From Magnolia sinica (lineage: Eukaryota; Streptophyta; Magnoliopsida; Magnoliales; Magnoliaceae), in assembly GCF_029962835.1 (NCBI RefSeq), contig NC_080577.1:558001-622000 (forward strand): a stretch of DNA of 64,000 bases. Direction: 5' to 3'. Numbering within the stretch: the stretch's first letter is position 1; each line of letters begins with the position of its first letter. The translations under genes and the position numbers were made by a program. The notes under the pieces were generated by a model. The model had not been told where the DNA came from and did no database searches. It saw only the letters and a program-made list of their open reading frames with translations. Below are positions 12,464 to 23,511 of the stretch, piece by piece.

Positions 12464-14105
12464 AGGCACACGTGCCAACCTGGATCGTGTGTGGGACTTA
12501 CGCCTCACCAGATAAGGGGATGCATAAATAAGCCAGCCTGCCCGAGTGATTTAAAACGTCCATTGATTTTGTTGGAAGGGGTGCACCAATTGATGAGTGT
12601 ATCGCTATGGAAGGTGGGAATGGGACCCTCTTAAGGCGTGTGAGGCGTGTCGGTGAGGGTGAGCGTGTAGAGGGTTGCGTGTGAAGAGTCGTTGTCAGGC
12701 ATCACCAGAAGGTTGGTGCGGAGGCGGAGGCGGAGGGTTCATTCTCTACAGGCACATGGAAAAAATCGCGTAGCTCATTGGATTTAAGACCCCAATCCAC
12801 AACCTCCGAAGATATCACATTTAATTACAAAATCCTAATCGTTCAATTAGAAAACAAATGATCAAAATACCTTTGTTGGAATATTATACACCCCGACCTA
12901 CGATAGATGGGCGAATTTGTTAGTTGTACTTGGATTCTTTTCCGTAAGCCAAACCCTTTTTATGTCATACAACTGACTCATTTTGGATGGTGAAGCATCC
13001 AATAATAATAATTTTGAAAACGGTTTTTTTGGTGACTCACTGTCCATGTTGACATTAAAAGAACAAAATGATCACGAGTCGAAATAATCCAAATTAATAC
13101 ATTTATTTAACTTCTATCCACCATAGGAAATGAAGCCTATCATATAAACGGCTTGGATCATTAGATGTGACCAGGACTCAAAGGCTTAAAAGTCCCATAC
13201 AATAGATCAGGATGTATTCTAGCAAACCGTGATAAGAACAAAACTCAGGTGGATCACAACACGTGAACACACCAGGCCGTTGCTATGGCACACCACTTTT
13301 ACATCGTGTGCAGTAGAGACTCGTTCACCATCCCGATTCAAAACTGAGGTAGGCCACAACACGTGAACTTAGAGGTTTTAAGTGCAACTCAACATTTCTC
13401 TAATTGGTGTGGCCCATCTGAGTTTGTTATTTGGCTGATCTCTTAAAATGCAGTGAACAAAAGGTTAATCACCTGATGGGCGGAGTGGATTTAACATATA
13501 CAACATTGTGGGCTGGGCCCCAAATATCTAGTGTCCTTTATTCACTGCTTGGAAGTTAGAACAGGTGTTGCATAATATTTCGGATCATTTTTATGTAATA
13601 CCTTCCCACGCGTGTTTGTAGCTCTGGTCATCTACAAATGTGGAAGATTCGAGTGGTGACACTGACACATGCCTAGACGTTTCTGCGAAACCATAGCTGG
13701 TCCACTAATCAAGTGGGCCACTATGTCCAAAATAAAAGGACGGCTAGAAAAAAAAAAAAAAAAAAAGGCTTGTCCATGGCTTCCATTTGCTTCCCACATT
13801 GTGCCCCACGTGATGGTGCTACTTAAGCTGCCGGATTTTTGAGTCAGAGCATGGACAGAACCGTTGACAGACCTGAATCTAGCCTTGTGGCTTGAGGTTA
13901 AGTGTCAGATTCACCAAATGGCCCGGCCGTAATAAAGTAGGACGGGCTTCAAAATGAATTAGCATGAGTGCTCCGGCGAGGTGCGTGGACACCGATGCCC
14001 GGGCGTCCACGCATCACAAGCTCTTGAATTTCAAAGCAGGTTCCATTACAAAGTTTTCAAGGTCATAACCTACAAAGGGGGTATTTTGATCCAAGGAAAT
14101 ATAGG

Positions 14106-14149
<44 letters not shown>

Positions 14150-14986
14150 GGTCCAAGGAAATATAAAAAACCACTCCAATGAATGGAAGCTATGGAACTT
14201 CGCTTCAACCGAATGAAGCTGGCTCAAAAGTTGATGAATGGGATTTTCTAATATGGGGCCATCCCAAATCCATGGCACTGCTATCAGATCAATGGCCTTG
14301 ATCAGCAACCCTCGCATGTACAGAATCCAGTGTGAAAAAACTGCACATTTGCTGATTGGTGGGACCCTATGGTTCCTCTTTCCTAGAAAGATTACAAATT
14401 TCAATATGTTTTGCTCTGTGACATAATGCTAGATTAGATGTGAATCATTTTCTTCACAGATTGATGGAAAACAGCCACTAGGAGTGGTTCATAAAGCTTA
14501 TGCGTACGTCCAAGACTCATAAGTCATAACAGATGTACTTTTTTGAACAACAATAGGTTAGAGTGGAAATTTCATTTAGAAGGGAGAGAACCACCATTTC
14601 TTGCTCATTAGTATATAGGCAGACATTGGCACCTTGTAGCTCATCAAAATCATGGTTCTAAAACTCAGCCAAATTGACTCGACTAGATTTGAGTTGCGTC
14701 ACCAAAAAGTCATTGAGAAGCTCAAATTTAGATGGAATAGTTGATCATCCATGTTTCTTTTTGGTTTTGAGTTTTCCTAGCAGCAAGATTCAGCTCAGGT
14801 ACACTTAAGATGGTGACCTGGCCTCTCTAGCAGCAAAACCAAAATTTGACAATTCCTCTTTCTGCTGGGATAATGACAATTCTATTCAAACTAGGGAACT
14901 GTTGTTTCAGTCAGGGATGATAAACATTGAAGCAGCCCATATCAGATGCCAAATCACACGTTGTCCAGCCAGCCATTGCCTCACAT
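12464..14986. other. Intergenic DNA with a half-MITE and a (CT)n run; no gene seen
   Basis: At about 13380-13525 there is one arm of the palindromic MITE family (GTGTGGCCCATCTGAG ... GTGGGCTGGGCCCC). A homopolymer A run lies near 13750-13766. A CT run at 14108-14144 is bordered on both sides by a copy of TCCAAGGAAATATA (14091 and 14151), a small direct duplication around the microsatellite. Frames running through the CT array are not genes. The stretch next to 14986 is the 3' flank of the PPR gene. Confidence 0.5.
14108..14144. repeat. (CT)n microsatellite between short direct repeats
   Basis: About 18 CT units, flanked on each side by TCCAAGGAAATATA. Confidence 0.95.
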
Positions 14987-17143
14987 TTAACCAAAGATGT
15001 CAAAGAGACTTTGGCCTCCCTCAAGCCAGCTGTAACCAGGGTTCTTTGCCAAACCCTTCTCTCTCAATAATCTTAACACACCATTGGCGTCGTCTGCACG
15101 TCCTGCTGAGACATAGATTTTAGCAAGCATTATGTAATTGGCTGCACTTTTTGGCTCCAAGAAGAACAAATGCCTTGCCGCTTCTTCTCCAAACACCAAA
15201 TTATCTTCTTCTCTACAAGCATTCAACAAGGTCCCCCACAGGATAGCACTGTTGCATGCCTTTATTCCCATATTTTCCATCAGCAAATATGCCTCTGACA
15301 AAAGTCCAGCTCGGCAGAGAAGACCCACCATACAAGCATAATGTTCCATAGCTGGTTCTAGCTCATACTCCTCTTTCATAGATTTGAACGCCTTCCTTCC
15401 CTCCTCCACAAAACCTGCATGGCTACAAGCAGTTAAAATGGCAACAAAGGTGATATGATTTGGCCTCGTTCCTGTTTCCTTCATTAGCCGGAAAAGATCA
15501 ACAGCTTCATTCCCATTACCATTCCATCCATAACCCTTTATTATTAAACTCCATGAGATCACATCCTTATCTGGAATAGCATTAAAAATATCACGTGAAT
15601 CTTCGATACTTCCACATTTCGCATACATATCCATGAGGGAATGAGCTATCGATCTTTCTAGTTCGAAACCTCTTTTAATAACATGAGTGTGAGCTTCCAT
15701 TCCCTTTCTTAGCAACGCAGTTGAAGAAAACAGTGGAAGTAATGTTAAGAAGGTGACAGGGTCTGGATTGATGCCTCTCCTTTGCATTTCAAGCAAGAAA
15801 ATTGATGCCGTACCAACTCTTCCGAGCTCCGAGCAAGCTTTGATGACAGCATTCCATGCGATCACCTCCTCCCTCTCTGCAGAAATTCCCTCCAAGAGCT
15901 GTAATGACGTTTCCATCTTTCCACACTTTGCATACATGTATATAAGAAGAGTAATTAAACATGCATCTGATTCAAATTGGTTACCACTACATTTTATATA
16001 ATCCTTAGAAATCCTTTCACCCCGTCGCCAATCACCCAAATCAGAACATGCAAGAAGCACATTAAGCAAGATGGGTCTGGTGGGCAGAATCCTCGTAGTT
16101 AAAATCATCTTATCGAAGAGTTTCAGGGCATCACTAGAATGCCTACTCCGAACATACCCACCAATCATCGTACTCCATGAAACAGCATCCTTTAATATCA
16201 TCCCGTTGAAGAGTATGAATGCAGAATTCAAGTGATTGCATTTTATATACATTTCCATCAGAGAATTACAGACGAATTGATCAGCTCCAAATCCAATCTT
16301 AACTGCATGGGCATGGATAGCCTCTCCGTCTTGAAGTGAACCCAAAGCCCCGCAAACTGAGGCCAAGCTAACTATGGTGGCCTCTGTAGGTCGAATTCCT
16401 TGCACTAATCTCATGCTCCGGAAAAGGCGTAGAACCTCAGGAAGCGACCCTTGTTGTGCATACCCTGCAATCATGGCATTCCATGAAACTACATCTCTCA
16501 CAGGCATCCCATCAAACAATAAGCGCCCTCTTTCAAGATCCCCAGCTTTACAGTACATGGAGATGAGGGCAGTCCCGACAAGAATGTCAAATTGGAGTCC
16601 CGTGTTCCGAGCATGGGCATGGATTTGGGAACCCAATTCAAATTCTGACAGATTGGTGCAGGCAGTGATGACAAGGTTGAAGGTCTGGTTATCTGGCATG
16701 CATTCAGCTGGAGATTCCATCATCTCGTGGTAAATTTGGATGACTGATTTGGGCCGTTGATTTTTGAAATAACCCCTCATCAAGGAATTCCACAAAAGGG
16801 TTTTTGAAGGTTTCGAGATTTGGTCATCAAAGATGCGGCGAGCGGTTTCGAAGTGGCCGAATGTGCAGTAGCTGGAGATTAAGAGACTGCAGATGTAAAG
16901 ATTGTGATGGAGGCTAAAAGAGATTGCACGGGCATGGAGTTGTTGAAGGTGTTTGGAAGAGAAACAGAAGCTGGAAATGGTATGAGCAATATCTTCTTTA
17001 AGCTCTTGCCAGGTTCCTTGACACAGTGTCTGAATGCATTTGAATGTGGGTTTGGGCGGGCGGAAGACGGTTAATGGGGTGCGGAGGTTAAGACCGTGCG
17101 TCTGTAAGCTTCTCTTAGCCCAAACAAGTGAAAACAATTGCAT
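14987..17143 (-). CDS. Pentatricopeptide repeat protein, PLS class with E domain
   Basis: Intronless CDS, 718 residues from the first in-frame ATG at 17143 (MQLFSLVWAKRSLQTHG). The open frame runs another 24 codons upstream but without an ATG. The basic, Ser/Leu-rich N-terminus fits an organelle transit peptide. The body is a run of PPR motifs of PLS type, with blocks such as DVVSWNAMIAGYAQQGSLPE, DAVSWSTMIGGYVRS and DVISWSLIIKGYGWNG, each followed by a long helix pair containing GxxxHxxxxK-type sequences. The C-terminus has an E domain (EHYACMVGLLCRAG ... NSAILWGTLLNACR ... YIMLAKIYVSAGR) ending in KNPGYSWLE. The protein then stops after ten residues where the E+ motif would begin, and no DYW deaminase follows. 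Known PLS proteins bind organellar RNA for C-to-U editing; E-only members generally need a DYW partner in trans. No editing site can be assigned. Confidence 0.93.
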   Translation of the reverse strand: MQLFSLVWAKRSLQTHGLNLRTPLTVFRPPKPTFKCIQTLCQGTWQELKEDIAHTISSFCFSSKHLQQLHARAISFSLHHNLYICSLLISSYCTFGHFETARRIFDDQISKPSKTLLWNSLMRGYFKNQRPKSVIQIYHEMMESPAECMPDNQTFNLVITACTNLSEFELGSQIHAHARNTGLQFDILVGTALISMYCKAGDLERGRLLFDGMPVRDVVSWNAMIAGYAQQGSLPEVLRLFRSMRLVQGIRPTEATIVSLASVCGALGSLQDGEAIHAHAVKIGFGADQFVCNSLMEMYIKCNHLNSAFILFNGMILKDAVSWSTMIGGYVRSRHSSDALKLFDKMILTTRILPTRPILLNVLLACSDLGDWRRGERISKDYIKCSGNQFESDACLITLLIYMYAKCGKMETSLQLLEGISAEREEVIAWNAVIKACSELGRVGTASIFLLEMQRRGINPDPVTFLTLLPLFSSTALLRKGMEAHTHVIKRGFELERSIAHSLMDMYAKCGSIEDSRDIFNAIPDKDVISWSLIIKGYGWNGNGNEAVDLFRLMKETGTRPNHITFVAILTACSHAGFVEEGRKAFKSMKEEYELEPAMEHYACMVGLLCRAGLLSEAYLLMENMGIKACNSAILWGTLLNACREEDNLVFGEEAARHLFFLEPKSAANYIMLAKIYVSAGRADDANGVLRLLREKGLAKNPGYSWLEGGQSLFDIFG

Positions 17144-17920
17144 GCTAATGGCTAATTGCTGTCGCGCGTGGCCATTGGACCTTATTAGGCCTTGGTTTAC
17201 AGACCAATTCTCCAACCCCTTAAAAAAACCGTATCACTAGATGGCTGAGATCAAAGGGAGATAAGATACCTAAATTATCACAACTCCTTGAAAATCCTTG
17301 TTTTCCTCGAAGTAATCAGTTTCGCCACAGCATCCGTCCTCGATTGATCTCCATCTGATAGTTTTATTGGTATCATATCAGAGCCTTGGTTCCATCTTTG
17401 CCTCCGTTCCTTACATCAGCTCCATTCGAGCAAACCATCGAACAGGTTGTAGACATCAGAAACTCCCGCGGCTATTGATACGTCTACCTCTGCTCCTCGA
17501 CGTGTTTGGGTGGGCCCTTTTTTTTTACTACGTTGATCCCTCCAAACTCATCGTCATATCACCAAGCACGTTTGGAGTTGGTGCACTGCCTTTTTAAGGA
17601 CTTGCTTGATTTTTCCAAGTGGAATGATCAAACAAAGAAAACCTTAATAATGATGGTGTAATAGCCAACTGGAGAATGAAACTGATGGTGTATTCACTTT
17701 GTACAAGTGAGGCCCATGGTTCAATCATCTAAGACGTTCAATCACCATGGGTGGCCATTGCACCAAAATCCTACCAGGTGGGCCATAAAATACTCGGCCT
17801 TCTGTTGGTTGAGCAGGGTTCTTCATTGTGTTTTCTTTTGTAACTTTTTTTTTGAAAGGTCAAGGCAGTTGGGAGTTTTCTTGTGCATGGACTAATCACA
17901 GCAACGCTCATTTCTATTTC

Positions 17921-18001
<81 letters not shown>

Positions 18002-18056
18002 GCTAATGGCTTTGGACATAAATCGTCATAAAATGTAGCTTTCTAAAGAGTAGTCA
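17144..18056. other. PPR 5' flank and intergenic DNA with a long (AT)n run; no gene seen
   Basis: The first few hundred bases should contain the PPR promoter and 5' leader on the minus strand. The PPR frame stays open with no ATG up to about 17215. Beyond that nothing coding is seen. A 76-bp (AT)n run lies at 17924-17999. Confidence 0.4.
17924..17999. repeat. (AT)n microsatellite, about 38 units
   Basis: Perfect TA/AT dinucleotide tract of 76 bases, self-complementary and able to extrude a cruciform. It gives rise to meaningless Ile-Tyr frames on both strands. Confidence 0.97.
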
Positions 18057-18242
18057 AGATTTTATCACACAACACCCAGATCAATAGCTCAACTGGCAAA
18101 CTGAGTGGAGATACCTCGATTCAACACTTGCGGTCTTGGTATCAATCCCTAGCGGGGGTGGCTAACAGGGAGTGTCCGTATTGACATGGGTGTGTGCTAA
18201 CAAGCTAACCCCAAAAAAAAAAAAAAAGATTTCATTACACAA
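18057..18242 (+). mobile_element. tRNA-derived SINE with target-site duplications
   Basis: Body 18073-18226. An A-box-like TAGCTCAACTGGCAAACTGAG near 18085 and a B-box-like GGTATCAATCCC near 18137 mark a tRNA-derived RNA polymerase III promoter. The 3' end CTAACAAGCTAACCCC runs into a 15-base A tail. Flanking repeats AGATTTTATCACACAA (18057-18072) and AGATTTCATTACACAA (18227-18242) match at 14 of 16 positions, as expected for LINE-mediated insertion. Related copies lie at 5920-6089 and 38880-38997, all on the plus strand. Confidence 0.82.
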
Positions 18243-18502
18243 GTTATGAAATAGATTGCACTGGCTATCTTTCACTTCTTTCAATGTGTGTACCCCACAC
18301 TAACATCTTCTCTTCCTTAATTACACACACAGTCTCTGACTAGAGACTCCATGGGACAAAAGGGTTTGTAAGGTCCAACATGATGATTTTTTTATTTTTT
18401 TTAAAGATGATTGCATCAGCTAACATCAGCTCTAAAATTAGGTGGATCAGAAGTCAAATGGGCCACAACAAGGGAAACAACCAAGATTGCTGCACACCCT
18501 TC

Positions 18503-18506
<4 letters not shown>

Positions 18507-18551
<45 letters not shown>
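18507..18551. repeat. (CT)n microsatellite
   Basis: About 22 CT units in the 3' flank of the GH5 gene. It creates spurious Leu-Ser and Arg-Glu frames. Confidence 0.95.
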
Positions 18552-18555
<4 letters not shown>

Positions 18556-18712
18556 ACCTGTGTGTAACCCCACCTTTCCATCCGCCTCTATGTTCTCTAT
18601 CCCCTCCCACTCTTTCTTCCTTCTCTTTGTATCCCCTCCTCACATGTGTCATACTCCTTAATTAGTAATGTTCAACAGTTTGAATCCTGTTCCCATATGC
18701 TCCAAAAGACAA

Positions 18713-21700
18713 TTATACTAAATTTGACGAAACAAAATTGAACCATTGGGTTTCTGGATTCTCATCACAGGTAGATTCATTCAAACAAAGACACTGGCTG
18801 GTAATAATTGTAGATGAGTTGGAAGAGCTCTTCTCCAGGCATTGAAACCCCCCCTGTGCATCCATGGTTGCTATTTGAAGCTTGGAGCTTGAAACCATCC
18901 TCCATCTACTCTGATCATCTGAGCAGTTGGTTGAAAGGATTGGCGAAAGCCCGTTTCCAGCAACCCTCAGACACTGATCAGTGCCCATCAACTGGATTGG
19001 AGTTTTGTTGCCATTGTAAATCCATTTGCTTCGCCTCTGGCAGTCAGTTGCTTGAATGTTGCCATCTTTACTCCCCTCGATGCAGTGTCCACTTAAGGGA
19101 TGATAAAGGATGAGGTATGATGAACCATTGGATCCTGGATCTGCATTGAAGAATTTCTTTTTCTTTATGAGTAATTGAACTAGAGAACTCATAAGACATG
19201 TCTCAATCCTCCTTATTTTTCAGAAAATTTAAAAGCAAAACCAACAGAGTGTTTGTTTTTGAAAATCTTTATTTTCACCTTTTGGATGGACCAAATTTAT
19301 TTATTTTTTAAATTATGCAGCGGTCGGCTGTTTCTAATAAATTAATTTGTGGTGTGACTCTTACTACAAATTCTTCTTGAATCCGAAAATGCAATGCATC
19401 GGATAGTCATGAACTTCCCATAGGTGAGCTATGGATCAAGTGTCAGGATCCACATATGTGCATTGTTCAAGGGGTTTGTAAGGATGAACCATATAATGAT
19501 GTACTGTATGGATCTTGAAGTGCATGCAATTTTAAAAAATGAAAAGAAAAGTATTCAGTTTTCAACGAAAGGACCGTCATGTTCTTCGTTTCATTTTCTA
19601 AACACCCACAATCAGTTGGAAGCTAGCCTAAAATCAATTTCTACAGGTCATTTTCTTTAAAACATGTAATATTTTCAGGGGCAAATGTGGAAACAAAAAT
19701 TGAAGGCATGAAAAATTGGATTGTTACATATAACCTGTTGTAGGTTATTTGTTCTCCTTCCAAAACCACGATATTATTGGAGCATGATGGACACATCAAG
19801 CACTATGAAACCAATTGAGTCATCTAAAACTGACATTTAAGGGATGAAAATGCCAAAATATGGCAACATGTGGATTGAACGACACATGCTAGAATGCAAG
19901 GCATGTGCAACTGGAAGGAAATACTATTTTATGTTTGTTGTTCATGTACAAGAGATAAATACCAAGGGCAATGTTCAAACACCACATTGTGAAGGAACTT
20001 GAACATACAATGCTCTGCTTTCAGACAATGTGTCATATGTTTATAACATCTCAGCTGCTGGATTTGGGTTTTTTTCAATGACACAAACCCTTCTGCGATG
20101 AGAAAACCTCTTTTGCCAATGTATCATTTGTTTATAACATCCCAGTCGGGCCAACAAATGGTGAGATGCATCATCAAAATCACTAGAGAAAATAACCACG
20201 ATCACCCATTCATCCAACATCGAAATCAATGGACAGTTGATGGTCTGACTCAATGTACATGTGTAGCCCACCTAATGAATGGGTTATTTTAACTTTTTTG
20301 TTTGAATGTTTTCTCCAAGTGACTTTGATGATATGTCCCACCATTTTCACAGCTCAAATGTTGCATAGAACTGGCACACTGGCATGAAATAAAGCATTGT
20401 ATGTTAGAGTTTCCATGCAAATATGTTAAAGTTTGAATAAAAAGTTGCAGGCGAACATTTATCAAATGTTGCTTCTACCAGTGGTTTCATTTATTGGGAA
20501 GATTTTCTTATTATTGGAAAAGAGTATATAAATTAGGAAGGAAAGAAGGACATGCCTTGCATCATCTCATGGACGAGCCCAAACCTCTCCTGAAACTTGG
20601 GATTTTTGGGTTGCTTCCAATCGGTGTCCAACACACCGTAAGTTTCCTCAAACCCTGCACGGTCATTCCTCAGATAATAGCTCCCCTGCAAAGCCCACAT
20701 GGCCCAATCCATGTCCCTACCGGCAGCAAACGCAAGAAAGCAACTCAAGAACCGGTTGTCAGCCCGGTTCACTCCTCTTTGGTCTACACCAAACTCGCTT
20801 ATAAACAAAGGTGTAGCATTGTTGCCATGGGTCACAAAACCGGCCCGGTTTTCAAATTTCCCCACTGAGTCTGCACAGATCCGACTCGGTGATTGCTTCT
20901 CCCACTCACGCTTCCTCCCTTCACTAAAAGCATACCAATGTGCCTCATAAACTAACTTTTTTCCCAAGTCCATTCCCAGTGGCCTCCTCCCTAGGAAGCT
21001 CAAATCGGTGCCGTAATTCAACCCCGAAACAATCACAAGCACATTGGGATTTATCTTGTGAATGGTCCTTGCTCCACGCCGGACTTGTTGGTACCATCCT
21101 AGCTCACTCTGGCGTGGTCCACGTAGTTCATTCTGTAGGCTCATGCCCACAACCTATATTATGTGATAAGTGTGTCAGGTTGAGATTTGGGGAGTTTTTT
21201 TTTTTTTTTCATTCATGTGTTTGATTACCAGAGTGAAGGATTGGGTGTGTTTGGTTGCACCGAATTTCATGAAAATTTGCACCAAATTAGATTGTTTAAC
21301 CATGAGATATTATTACATTTGGTGCAACCAAATACACTCTTGATTAACACACCTGAGCTTTGCCCTTAAACCGTTTAGCCACAATGGCTAGGCCTTCTAA
21401 CCATTCTTCAGGATCAAAGTAAGGGTCACCGAAGAACCCATTCCCATCATTGTTGCCACAACACCACTGTGGTCGGCTCACATGGTTATCTAGCACCACC
21501 ATGAGGCCAACTTCACCAAGCGCTTCAACGACTGCATCATAGGCTTCAACTATGGTGATGCCCAGAAGGGACGGGTTGTTGCTGGCAATCCCAGCTGCTG
21601 CCCGGCCGAGTTCTAGTGAGTTGAGCGATTGGAGAACCGTAAGGTTTTTGTAACTGGCATTAGTGAACATGAAGGTTGCCCATGTCAGGCGGACGCAGTT

Positions 21701-21943
21701 GAAGCCCAGCGAATCAACCTGAGCTGCAATCTCAAGTAATGGCTTCCGATCAAGCCCCTCCGCTATCATGGGTTGCATGTGAGCAACCCAATTCACGCAA
21801 TGCAACTTCACACGCTGGCCCAAAGCCACGTCAATGATCCATCTTGAGTTGGTGGAAAGAGGCAAAGAGCTAGCTAAGTAATCGTGGCAGCAGATGAAAG
21901 AAAATGCAATTAGGAGTATGATTTGCAATGTTTTTCCGAGCAT
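18713..21943 (-). CDS. Secreted glycoside hydrolase family 5 (cellulase-like) with C-terminal ricin B-type lectin domain
   Basis: Three coding exons on the minus strand: 21943-21353, 21153-20556 and 19140-18713, giving 538 residues. The start at 21943 is chosen over an in-frame ATG at 21979 because it puts a clean signal peptide first (MLGKTLQIILLIAFSFICC), and a TATA-like ATAAATA overlaps the upstream ATG. Exon 1 has the GH5 landmarks HCVNW, NCVRLTWATFMF and DNHVSRPQWCC. Exon 2 has VVGMSLQNELRG (acid/base Glu in NEL), HWYAFS and FISEFGVD (nucleophile Glu). Exon 3 encodes a cysteine-rich ricin-B-like module (YHPLSGHCIEG, QCLRVAGNG, RWRM, FQCLE). Plant GH5 proteins of this build are predicted wall or extracellular beta-glycanases; the natural substrate is not established. 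Intron 1 (21154-21352) is GT-AG. Intron 2 (19141-20555) appears to be GC-AG. All catalytic landmarks are present. Confidence 0.92.
19141..20555 (-). other. Intron 2 of the GH5 gene, apparent GC-AG intron
   Basis: The coding frame needs a phase-1 junction: exon 2 ends CAA-G and exon 3 begins AT-CCA-GGA after an AATGCAG acceptor. The donor that keeps frame is AAG|GCATGT, a GC donor with otherwise good U1 complementarity. The nearest GT, two bases downstream, would shift the frame. The interior holds only non-coding AT-rich sequence. Confidence 0.72.
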
Positions 21944-22761
21944 TTTGTGTGGGTGGCCTTTTTCTAAGCTATTACACATATTTATCTTTATCTGATATTG
22001 GTTTAAGTGATATTGCTGACCTAATAGAATTCTGAATGTATTATAGGCTTGTTTATTGCATTTATTTAGGGAGGTGTATTGGATAGACCTACTTCATAAG
22101 GGAGGGTTGTATGTGAGTGAGAATGGACGAATGCATGAAGAGATAGTCTGTAGTGGGTTGGTTGAGTTGTTTTGGTCATCCAAAGTGCATTTTCTAATAC
22201 CAAACTGCTTCCTTTTCCCTTTCCTAACTGTATTAATTCAAGCAAGGGACGTGTGCACCTCGGGTTTGTTGACTGAGAGCAGCCAAAGCTTCACTTGGGT
22301 CACAGTGAGAAATGCCTGGTCTCTCATCAGGTTGGGGACCAGAGATGCCTTGAACATGCACACCCTCATTAGGTGGGCCACAACTGTAAGTTGAATGTAG
22401 ACAGCCAGCCCTCATCAATCCAACTGTCCATCTATCTCACAATGCGTGGACCACCTGATGTATGACCTGCCTCACTTTGGGCTAAGGCATGTTCACGTGA
22501 CCCCCACCTAGTGAATTGCCATGATTTTCTTCATTGTTCCACTGCTACCGACTGCCTCTTCCATCAGCCAAAACCAGGGGTTACAATGGACTGGGCAGGC
22601 TAGTCACTCTTTAAGACCTGAGGCCGAGCCTGGCTCAAGTCTGGCATGGCCCTAGCACAGTAGGCCAAAAGCCTGAGCCTGAATCAATCCTGGCCCAGTT
22701 TGAAAATTGATAATATCCCTATTCTCCAACTAAATGTTTCTAAACTCTACATCAAAAAATT
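21944..22761. other. GH5 5' flank and intergenic DNA; no gene seen
   Basis: On the minus strand a TATA-like ATAAATATG lies at about 21977-21985, some 40 bases above the chosen start codon. From about 22560 to 22700 the sequence is a decayed repeat with AGGCCGAGCCTGGCTC / GGCCCAGTTTG vocabulary. No coding sequence is recognised. Confidence 0.4.
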
Positions 22762-23323
22762 GATAATGTTATGGGAAGACCAGAGATACATCAGAGCCGA
22801 GGCCTGAAATAAGTTAGAGCCGATTCAGGGCGTAAAACCAAGCTTTGGGGGTTATATAGGCGAAGGATGATCATCCAATTCGACAGTTGTGAAGTAGGAT
22901 AAGGCCTCGGAGTAGGATCCACTAATGAAGAAGGCTATGAAGTATCCCACTATCACATGACTGGTGACGGTTACTCAACTGCCCACTTCAACACGACTAT
23001 ACCATGACTGAGTGGCCGAAGCATCCGCATGATAGGGTAAATGCCTTAAGACGCGCCGAGTTATCTGGACATGCCCACTCTAAGCATGAGGGTATATATA
23101 ACATCTTGCGAGGAAGAAACAGGTACGCAATATCTCATACTCTCCCTCAAGAAATGAACTTAGACCCAGATTCTTTTGACCTAAATTAGGTATCGGAGGG
23201 TCTCTGTCTAGACCAGGGTCTCCTTTGCTCACCATGATTGTGCAGGTACAGGACGCTGAAACGGCTCGGAGTTCAGTGATTCAAGTGGAGAGTCATCCGA
23301 ATTTTGTCAGCAACAACAGATAA
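22762..23323. mobile_element. Solo LTR, probably Ty3/gypsy, with 5-bp target duplication
   Basis: The LTR runs from TGTTATGGGAAGACC (22767) to GTCAGCAACAACA (23318), 552 bp, with canonical TG...CA ends and perfect GATAA duplications on each side (22762-22766 and 23319-23323). Inside are a TATATAACAT promoter-like box near 23094 and a TAGGTATCGGAGGGTCTCTG block near 23188-23207, typical of gypsy LTRs. There is no internal region, so it is a recombination remnant. Orientation is probably plus, from the TATA position. Confidence 0.82.
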
Positions 23324-23511
23324 TATCCAAACTCCCCCATCTGAATGCTTCTAGTCTCTACAATTATCAAATGGGTCACACATTCACGAAGAAATAAAAG
23401 CCACGGTCTCCATTCAAGCCAAGGGTATGGCTCACAACACATGTACGTGTAGCTAAAATGATTCCAGCCCGAAACGCGTCAGAAGCGGATTGAGTAGTGA
23501 CCCCAACACCA
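23324..23511. other. Short intergenic spacer before the MITE cluster
   Basis: The first ~50 bases (GATAATATCCAAACTCCCCC...) repeat the sequence just left of the solo LTR. Nothing else is recognised. Confidence 0.4.

Noticed and set aside
15138-16733. Several plus-strand frames of 67-119 codons
   Set aside because: Antisense shadows of the PPR gene.
17144-17215. PPR start 24 codons further upstream
   Set aside because: The frame is open but the codon at 17215 is TTG. The first ATG is at 17143 and gives a sensible transit peptide.
17771-18031. Ile-Tyr-rich frames on both strands
   Set aside because: Artefacts of the 76-bp (AT)n tract.
18100-18160. Possible tRNA gene from A/B-box-like sequence
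   Set aside because: The boxes sit in a SINE with A tail and target duplications, and no cloverleaf can be drawn.
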